A stretch of DNA of 64,000 bases from Portulaca oleracea (lineage: Eukaryota; Streptophyta; Magnoliopsida; Caryophyllales; Portulacaceae), in NCBI GenBank assembly GCA_029582165.1, contig CM055884.1:11102537-11166536 (forward strand). The letters are read 5' to 3'. Below, piece by piece: positions 55,818 through 64,000 of this stretch (positions are counted from its first letter, which is position 1; every line of letters starts with the position of its first letter). The translations under genes were made by a program, and so were the position numbers. The notes beneath the pieces were generated by a model, which did no database searches, had not been told where the DNA came from, and was given only the letters and a program-made list of their open reading frames with translations.

Positions 55818-56086
55818 CTCCCTCCTTCCCATATTATCTGTCACTTTAACTAAAATTTTTTTCCCATAATATCTGTCATCTTACAATTTCAATAACACAT
55901 TAATTACTAATTTATCAAATTAACCTTATTAAATACATTTTTTCTTCAACTTTTCTCTTTTATTCACCATTTTTCTTTATTATTCACATTTTTCTCATTT
56001 CCAACAATGCAAATTAATGTACATTGGAAGTTTTCTTGGTTTTGTAAATTATGTATTAAGAGACAAATAATATGGGAAGGAGGGAG
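55818..56086. mobile_element. Stowaway-type MITE
   Basis: Left CTCCCTCCTTCCCATATTAT, right AATAATATGGGAAGGAGGGAG (20 of these suffice), with TA on both sides (55816-55817 and 56087-56088). 269 bp. An internal repeat of TTCCCATAATATCTGTCA occurs near its left end. Confidence 0.85.
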
Positions 56087-58034
56087 TACCTTACTTTGTC
56101 CATCTGGGACATTAATTAAGAAAACCTATTTATATTCGCTAGGAGTTAGAGGCAACATTATTCTATCAATGTGGGACATAGATAGAACCAATACATTTAT
56201 TCCCCTATTAACTTTTACTAACTACAACAATTTCAGGGATATGCCTTGATAGAACGATCTCTTGAGATTTTTTTTCACAATGGGAAAATAAGTAAAACAA
56301 AAAAGAAAAAAGAAATAAAAGAAAACCTACCAACTAAAATTCATGAAAAATAATGAGCCATACATATATAATTCCATTGGTCCAAAGTCTAAATGTCAAA
56401 CCAGCCAACATATAGGCAAAGCTGTCTTTCACTTACTATAAGTAATGTAGTACTCTTTGAAATTGTACTCCCAATTATTGGGATCGCTAGCCATCCACGT
56501 GTGTCAAATTTCTCCATACAAGGAAAAAAATTAACATATTTATAAATTCAAAAAAGAAAAAAAATTAAATTTGAAAGAGAAATATGATAATAATTAATAA
56601 ATATATATGAGTGGAGAAAACACAAACACACAATTAATTAAATTTAGTTTATTTGTTATTTGGTGAAGTTAAAGCTCACAAGCTATGTTGTGTTTGGGTA
56701 TGGCAAAAGAAATAATATTGAAAGAAATATGTGTGTATATATGTGGAGATTTGAGAAGAAAGTGGAAATTATATAATGGATCAAGTCAAGTGCTATGTTG
56801 AGTACTAGTCATGACACACCCAATGCCTAGTCATTTTCATTCACCAATAACTTTTGTCAATAATTATCATTGCCCCCTACCCCCCAAAAAATAATAAAAT
56901 AGTGATAATTAAAAAAATTAATAATTTATATATAATGAGAAAATGTGTGAGTCACCCCAAATACGGCAACAGGAATGACTTTAGGAATTTTGATTAATCA
57001 GAAGGCAAAAAATTCTTTTTCTTATCTATAAAATATTAAGACACTATTCTTTTGTCAGATTAAATCTAATTTATCCTAATTTATTATAATTTGAAATAAT
57101 TCCCCAAAAAAGCATCCACTCTAAAAATACAATTTCTCAAAAAAACATCTTAACTTATCCTAACTTAACTATCCCAACTAGAAAATAAGTCATCCAAAGA
57201 ACCGGGCCTGAAATCTATATAATTATAATAGCAAAGTATGTGAGTCACATTAAATAATGAAAGCATAGCAATTTTAGGTTCTACAGCCAATCAAAAAACA
57301 ATAATTCTAATTTTTTCCCCTCAATTTTAATTTATTTAAGAATTATAATCTCTCTTTTAAAGATAAATTAGGGTGTGCAATGTAGATTGTGAGGAGGTAT
57401 ATTTATAATAAATAGTTGTTAATTGATGATCCGATTAATTAAAAGATTAATAATTTAAGATAACATTTATTGCCATGCAAATTTTGCAAGCAAGCATGGA
57501 CAAAATATAGTAATAATAAACCTCATTTGGGACTTTTCTTTTCAATTATTTTTTGCCAAAAAGTAGCAAAAATGATATATCAAAGCTGGAGAGCAATATC
57601 ATAGTATGTGGGAGATGATGAAATTCATGAACCAAACATTTCTTTGGGTAACTATTTTGGTTCATTTTGAGTTGGATATAGTAGGATATGGTTCATGCAT
57701 TTCTAACTAAAAAGGATATTTTTTTTATTTCTTTTCTTTTCTTTTTTTGAGGGGGTGTATTGGGATGTGGTTATGAAAGCATTATATACATAATAATGGT
57801 GAGAACATAATCCAAATTCAATTCTTTTGGTACTATGCTATATAAGCTAAGAAACAAATTAAACAATCATTAAAAAAAAGAAAAATCATGTATGAACATA
57901 AATAAATATTGAGAATTCTAAATTGGATTCTCTTAATAGGAGAAAAATATTGAATTAATAATGATTATCAATTGTTTCAAATGTACAAATTACCTCATAT
58001 TTGAAATTATCAAAAACTTATACAAAAAACGATT
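56087..58034. other. Gene-free AT-rich region
   Basis: No supported frame. 57041-57208 may be a worn Tourist-like MITE (GACACTATTCTTTT on the left after TAA, CCAAAGAACCGGGCC on the right). Nothing else stands out. Confidence 0.35.
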
Positions 58035-58430
58035 AATAGGTCCCTATATTTTGATCTGATTATTTTAAGACCCTATATTTTGAAAAATTATTATGGGGTG
58101 ACATTATCTTTACGGTAATTATTTATTGGGAACATTCCAATCAATTTTCCGATCTAAAAATGCACAAAACAATGATTTATGTATTTAAGTTGTTTTAATT
58201 GAAGTGAACTATCATTTTAGGCCTTAATATTTAGGGTTGGTCAAAGATACATAACTTTAATCAACAATAAATATTGCAATTAATAATTTGTTCGCCGGAA
58301 AATAGATCGGAATGTTTCCCAGAAATAATTACAACAAAGATATATAATGTCATCCTATAATTATTTATCAAAATATAGGGCCTTTAAAATAATTACATCA
58401 AAATATGATGACCTTTTAGTCATTTTTTGA
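58035..58430. mobile_element. Foldback element related to 32637-33453
   Basis: The left arm (CCTATATTTTGATCTGATTATTTTAAGACCC ... GGGAACATTCC, about 58040-58138) is the reverse complement of the right arm (GGAATGTTTCCC ... ATATAGGGCC...TATGATGACC, about 58309-58430). A central stretch with CCAATCAATTTTCCGATCT and GCCGGAAAATAGATCGGAA also pairs. It shares the CCCTATATTTTGAAAA and TTTTTGAAAA edge words with the larger element. Confidence 0.65.
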
Positions 58431-58747
58431 AAACTATATACTATTTAATTAGTGTATTACTTAAATTTATGGTGCTTTACTTTTATTGATTAGAAAGGCA
58501 TATTAGTCACAAATTCAATGAAATTTTATCATAAAACCAAACAGATAGTAGAGCCATAAATTAAATGGGTCCTTTATTGTTGGACTTGGATTTAGATCTT
58601 CACTTTCAATTTGTTATTTTATATTTATGAATTATGATAAGTAACTTAATTACTAATTATTATAAGTTGATTATTGCTGATGAGTTTTGTTTTTTATTGA
58701 TCATTAATATATTAGATATGCCGATAATAAGTAAGCATTATAAACTA

Positions 58748-59008
58748 CTCCCTCCGTCCTTTTTTGAATGTCAATAAAACTAACTTTACAAAATCAATGT
58801 GTTTTGGAAATGGAGCAAAAAAATTATGTATGGACAAATATACCCCTCATTAAGAGAAAGAGAAATAAAGTAGAAGTTTAAAAGGTGATAAAAATCCCAT
58901 TCATTAATTAAGGATAATATGGATATTTTAATTATTGAAAATGTAAAATTGACAAATGAAAATGGACAAGGTAGTTAAAAAATGACACTCATTAAGGGAC
59001 GGATGGAG
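58748..59008. mobile_element. Stowaway-type MITE
   Basis: Left CTCCCTCCGTCCTTTTTTGA, right TCATTAAGGGACGGATGGAG, TA on both sides (58746-58747 and 59009-59010). 261 bp. Confidence 0.88.
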
Positions 59009-59056
59009 TAAATAGATAATATGTTCCCTTTATTCAATGCTCATATAATGTGTAGT

Positions 59057-59110
59057 GCAGGCCCCTATAAGAAAGAGAGAATGCAGGCCCCTATAAGAAA
59101 GAGAGAGAAT
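59057..59110. repeat. 28-bp tandem duplication
   Basis: GCAGGCCCCTATAAGAAAGAGAGA occurs twice in a row with a 4-bp joint. Confidence 0.9.
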
Positions 59111-59489
59111 TTTGCACAAGTTGAGATAAAATTTTATTCAAAACCATATTTTAAATTAAATCTTTTGTCATTTTTGTTATGAAACAAAAATTGAGTTGAT
59201 AACTATAAGACATGCAATATGAAAAGGGCTGAAGTCAAATTATACTTTCATATTTTTAAAATATTATTTTATCAATCAAATCTTTGGCACTGTATATATA
59301 TGCTTTTCATTTATAGAAGGTAGACATATTAAAAAATAAAAACTCAAACAAAATCTTGTGATGAACCAAATAGCTAAGATATATGAACCAAAGTTAATGG
59401 GTCCTGTATTATTGTATAGGATTTTGATAGTTCCTTTAATACTTCCAATATATTCATCTTTAGCTGAGAGACTGTATGAACCAGTATAA

Positions 59490-59828
59490 CGTCCCATGAG
59501 AAAGAAAGATATTCATACAAAAGTTGAGTTAAATTATTTCATCAACTTTTTTAGAATGGATTAAATTTTGCCCGTTTATTAAGAAATGGGAGTGTTTGTA
59601 CTTGGCTAACACCTATTTAATAATTATATCATAAATTGTTCATATATAGCACATACTGGTAAAATTGAGAAAGAAAGATAATCATGCAAAAGTCGAGTTA
59701 AATTATTTCATTAATTTTTTTAGACAAGGTAAATTTTTGCCCATTTATTGAGATATGGGAGTTTAGAGTTTTTATACTTGGCTAGCACCTATTGTAAATT
59801 GTTCATATGTAGCTACAGTATTAGTTTG
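59490..59828. repeat. Tandem duplication of about 170 bp
   Basis: GAGAAAGAAAGATA, TTGAGTTAAATTATTTCAT, TTTTGCCCRTTTATT, TACTTGGCTARCACCTATT and AAATTGTTCATATRTAGC occur in order at 59498-59650 and 59667-59818. Confidence 0.85.
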
Positions 59829-59928
59829 AGCAATAATAACTCTTACTTAAGGGTAATTTTTAGAGTTATGTAATTACTTTTCATTTTTTTTGGAGCATAA
59901 AGTGAAAATCTAATTAGTTTATACTAGA

Positions 59929-60570
59929 TGTTAAGATTCTCAGGGCGTAGTTAGCAGACAAACAATAATAAAGGCGAAAAATAAATAAAGATTCGACACA
60001 AGGAATTAACGTGGAAAAACCCAAACCGGGAAAAAAACCACGAATGATACACTATCAGAGGATTACAACGGTGTTTCAGAGATTCCCAGACCCCCACAAT
60101 CTCTCACAGCCTTCCTAAAGTTACAACCTGAGAACTCAACACTCACAGTTGAGCCTCACACAACTCCCTCAGGAACACAGAGATTACAGGTCAATCTCTT
60201 GTGGTATAAGATGAAACACTCTCAATTGCTAGGTGGTTGTGAAACAAGGAGAACAAGACCCCTATATATACTAGAAGGTACAAAAGGAAACCCTAGGGTA
60301 CAATCTAGAAAATAGCCGTCGCAAGGAAATAACACAAACATGGGCCATTGGACGAAGCCCAACAAAGAGTCGCACGCAGAACCCAAAACGCTAGCTGCGT
60401 TTCCAAAAACGCTGGCTGCGTTTTCAAGGGTGAAGCTTCTGGACGAGGCGCTGCCAGCGGGCAGAAAAACGCAGGCTGCGTTTTTCTTTTTTCCTTCGAT
60501 CCTCTTCCTTCTTTTGCTCCTTCTTCATATTTAGTCTTTTATCCCAACAAATTGGTCTTCACACCCAACA
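59929..60570 (-). mobile_element. Solo LTR
   Basis: On the minus strand it begins TGTTGGGTGTGAAGACC and ends GAATCTTAACA, 642 bp with TG...CA ends. The minus-strand TATATATAGGGG near 60265 is a good LTR promoter. ACGTGGAAAAACCC (plus) and the ordered CTCACA/CACTCACAGTTGAG words are typical of plant Copia LTRs. Flanking 5-mers are CTAGA (59924-59928) and CTAAA (60571-60575), one mismatch. No internal region. Confidence 0.8.
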
Positions 60571-61485
60571 CTAAATTTATGTGTTGAATTTTGATATTAT
60601 TTTTAACCTTAGGATTTTGTTTTCTTTTCATTCGATGTTGTGTTTTGGATTATTATAGCAACTTCCTAATTCGTTCTATATCTAAAATATATTCTAAGAA
60701 ATAAAAAAACTTTAAGGAATCATTATTAATGTAATGTTTTATGTTGGTTTTAAAAAAAGAGATTTTTTATAAATATTTTACTACTTAAATGGACAATAAT
60801 TTTGAAACTACCATATAAAAAATATAGACTATAAATATAGAATGAATGGAGTATTATTTATTAGAGCTCCATAAATACACTTTACAGTATCATAATATAA
60901 ATGAAAGTGTGTGTTAATTGTTTCAATATATATGGACAATTATTTTCATATCTTCATTTGATCATAACTTCACTATACAATGGGACTGTGGGAGATTAAA
61001 TTAAATGATAGTATTACACTATACTAGTGGAGAATAATTAATAGTATATATTTACTCCTATATCATGGGACTTTGGAAAATGAAAATATTTACTAATTAA
61101 AACCTTTAATTAGAAATATATATGTCATTTATTTTTTTATGATCGATCTTTAATTAATAGTTTCATACATAAAATATTTATAAAAACATACAGTATTATA
61201 CTTTTCCAATAATATTTTTTATTATGAATATAATGATATTAATTTTATATAATAAGTCATTATATAAATTTTGAAATTAATTAGTGATCAAAATTTTTTA
61301 TAGAAAAATCTGGATGAGGGATAAAAAAACGAAAGTAGTACATCTCAACGGTCAATAATCAATAGTCAAGTCACAATTTGTGATACCTACCTTTTTATCT
61401 ACTTGTCAACAACATTTTTCCAATAAGTAAAATTACAAAACATTCTAGCTAGCCAAATTGTGCAAGGATTTCTCTTGTGGGTCAT
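60571..61485. other. Gene-free AT-rich region
   Basis: No supported frame, RNA gene or clear repeat. Confidence 0.4.
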
Positions 61486-61704
61486 TTGGTTGAGAAATTT
61501 TCCCAAGAAAGTTGGTCAACTTTTTCAAGTTGACAAACTTTCCCATATTTGATTTTCCATAATATATAGGAAAATTTTGATGTGAGACACATTATTTGCC
61601 TCAAAATGTTAGGAAAAAGTTTCCTCAGGGGAGGCTAGAGAAACTCTTTCTCGGGAATTTTTTTTTTTTGGAAAGTCTTTCCCGAAAAATTACCAAACAT
61701 ACCA
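61486..61704. mobile_element. MITE related to 17840-18223
   Basis: Left GGGTCATTTGGTTGAG, right TACCAAACATACC, with AAGAAAGTTGGTCAACTTT and CTTTCCCA words shared with the larger copy. Shorter, about 215 bp. Confidence 0.6.
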
Positions 61705-63113
61705 TTAAAGATAAAAAGAGGGGCCTTCTTGAATAATGATCATCATTCATCATTGTGCATGTATAGTAAAGCTGTAAAGCAATATTGATATCAAGTCAAG
61801 CCAAACTTCTTGTTTTAATTTATATTTGTCAATCAAAATTCATGTGGATGGAAAATGACCAAGGATCAAATTTCTAATCCATGAATTATCCATGTTGAAC
61901 CCTTTTGATTGTGCATGTCTTTTCAACAAAAAAGGTGTAACAACATTTTCAATGTACAAGCAAAGCTTTTACCTTGATTTGATTCTTTGGATACACACTT
62001 TATTTCATTATCCTTAAATTCATTATTTAGGATTATATTTAGAGACGTGATCTATTCACCCGTATCTTTTACGGTCAATATAATTGCGTGCAAGTTGTAA
62101 CTGCGACATATCGATATAACTGAATCAAACATATTTGGATAGAACTAGTTACATATATAAACCAAAAAGTCCAAGTTGCATCGATATAACTGAATCAAAC
62201 TAATAAGTAATCATTCAAAATAATTTTTAGTCTTGGGTAATTAATTATAACAATATATGAGGGTACGCATATATGCACACATGCATACATACATGATATA
62301 TATGTGTGTGTGATTTTTTGTACATACATGTGAAAAATAAGCATGAACTTTTTTTTTGAGTCTTTTTTTATAATGAATTTAGGCCGGATATATATATTAT
62401 TACCATAAACTCAAATTTAGAATTAACCAATAATAAAAAAGCATATTTTTCCCACTTTCAATTAGCTCAATTTCAAAAATGGAGTTATACTCTACTCTCC
62501 ACCATTGAAATATCAATATGTATCATATGAATTAATTACATATTATATTACAAGTGTCTACATTCTACAAAAGGTGTTTTTCGAAAGGCCTAGAAGGGAT
62601 TTTTTTTTTTTTGCCAAAGTGATGTAACTCAAAAATAATTGACAAATTAAAGAATATATCAATTGAAAATCTACCCTAAGTAATTAGTTTCTTGATTCTT
62701 TGAAAAATTTTGGCATTTTTTCTTATGAGCCTTTTGTTAGAGTAGGTTATTATGAATTTTTCTCGAAATCAATGCTCCTGGTTTATTATCTATTTTCTTA
62801 TTGTATTCGGAATGTTGTGAAAATAATTGCATATTAAGTTGAAGTTGAGATTAATAGTCATGCATGATTTTATAAGATCTTTTATATAATTTTATATGTA
62901 TGAAGAGGAATAAGTTTATTCCGTTATAGCTCAATAATAACTCAACTTTGATAACATAAGTTGAAGCTCACACCTAGACTAAAATATATAAATGTGTTAT
63001 AAGATTTTTTTAGAAGCAAAAAAATAGTAAACCGCTCAAATGGATGCAATATAATTGACAGAGAACATGAAATTAGGATATTAATAGAAATTGTTGAATG
63101 TCACACACACACG

Positions 63114-63170
<57 letters not shown>

Positions 63171-64000
63171 TCATATATTCATTCAATGAGTAGGTTGAAT
63201 ATTTGGAAAAAAAAAACAAACATGATTAGCTTATTATATATGAATAAAAATCAATTCAAGGGTTTGGAAATTGGAAACTGACTTGATGAAGTAACTGTTG
63301 ATTAAGGATAAACTATTTTATTCCATCAATTAAATAAAAAGGGTAAGCTTAGTTTAGAATAGAGAAGTGCACTAGAAAGGAATAATATATATTTAAAAAT
63401 TAATATATTTAATAAATGATGTGACTGATGTGGTATAACTATGAATACTTTTACACTTTTACTTAACTTTCTTACTTTACTTACACTCCATTTTATTTAG
63501 ACTCCAAAAAACAACCCCATCTTCTCGGATGTAGGATAAATTTATTCTACATAATTCACTCCTACGTACTCTTTCCTACCTTAGTTACATATTCTCAAAC
63601 TACTTCACTTACCTTACATAGTATATATTTAAAAGTTCATATATTTAATAAGTGAGGTGAATTGTTTTACTCACAATACCTTATTAAAAATTATAAAAAA
63701 TATACATATAAAAGGTCATACATTTAAATGATGTGACTGATATGACTTTCATTTCTAAATCATATCCTACCTATCCATACTTTACATAATTTAACTTATA
63801 TTTTTTTTTCTGACATTCCCTTCACCTATCCTAAGTACATTCGAATAGAATAGGGCCAAGGAATACAATAAAGTGTACTTGTGAACGTACAACAAAATTT
63901 AAATTATGGTTATGTTTGGTAAACAGTTGTTTGCTATTAGCTATTTTCATTGACTGTTTATTAATGACTATTTGTATATTGGTTGTTTGGAAAAATTATA
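61705..64000. other. Gene-free AT-rich region to the window end
   Basis: Contains a (TA)n run at 63118-63163 after a short (CA)n. It also has three loose copies of TATATTTAAAAR...ATATTTAATAARTGA...TGACTGAT near 63388, 63625 and 63700. The final 90 bp (GTTTGGTAAACAGTTGTTTGC onwards) look like the start of another MITE cut by the window edge. No gene. Confidence 0.4.
63118..63163. repeat. (TA)n microsatellite
   Basis: An uninterrupted run of about 22 TA units. Confidence 0.95.

Noticed and set aside
1..64000. CRISPR arrays, operons, bacterial-type elements
   Set aside because: No regularly spaced short repeats with unique spacers. Introns, MITEs and LTR elements show this is a plant nuclear genome.

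Overview
The window looks like nuclear DNA of a flowering plant, probably a eudicot. It is strongly AT-rich, has GT-AG spliceosomal introns, and carries a class I PRPP synthetase with a plastid-type leader, a plant type I inositol-polyphosphate 5-phosphatase and a plant-style F-box gene. It is crowded with plant-type mobile elements: a Ty3/gypsy chromovirus, solo LTRs, hAT debris, Mutator-like foldbacks, and Stowaway and Tourist MITEs. I cannot name the species.

Layout. 1-1304: sequence with a short coding-like stretch and a 15-bp minisatellite. 1305-12118: one decayed minus-strand Ty3/gypsy chromovirus. One LTR is about 3.9 kb and nearly complete, the other is truncated, and the internal region holds remains of an extra ORF, gag, protease, RT, RNase H, integrase and chromodomain, broken by deletions and a 165-bp Mutator-type MITE. 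12119-20900: gene-poor, with MITEs, an inverted LTR pair split by a hAT element, and a foldback element interrupted by a Pack-MULE-like element. 20942-22081: intronless F-box gene (+). 22082-37210: gene-poor and full of nested small transposons and long inverted repeats. 37210-43482: PRPP synthetase gene (+, 8 coding exons, 406 codons by my splice model). 45096-50006: inositol-polyphosphate 5-phosphatase gene (-, 11 coding exons, 637 codons by my model). The last two genes converge with about 1.6 kb between their stop codons. 50350-64000: no convincing gene; MITEs, a solo LTR, microsatellites and local tandem duplications.

The three genes have unrelated roles: PRPP supply for nucleotide, His and Trp synthesis; phosphoinositide signal termination; and ubiquitin-ligase substrate choice. 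Nothing suggests that they form a gene cluster. The most distinctive features are the nested small-transposon structures, the tandem repeats in the introns of the two multi-exon genes, a GC-AG intron in the PRPP synthetase gene, an uncertain last exon in the phosphatase gene, and an extra pre-gag ORF in the chromovirus. All exon boundaries were derived by hand from reading frame, splice dinucleotides and family knowledge; no transcript evidence was available. I did not find a clearly new biological system.
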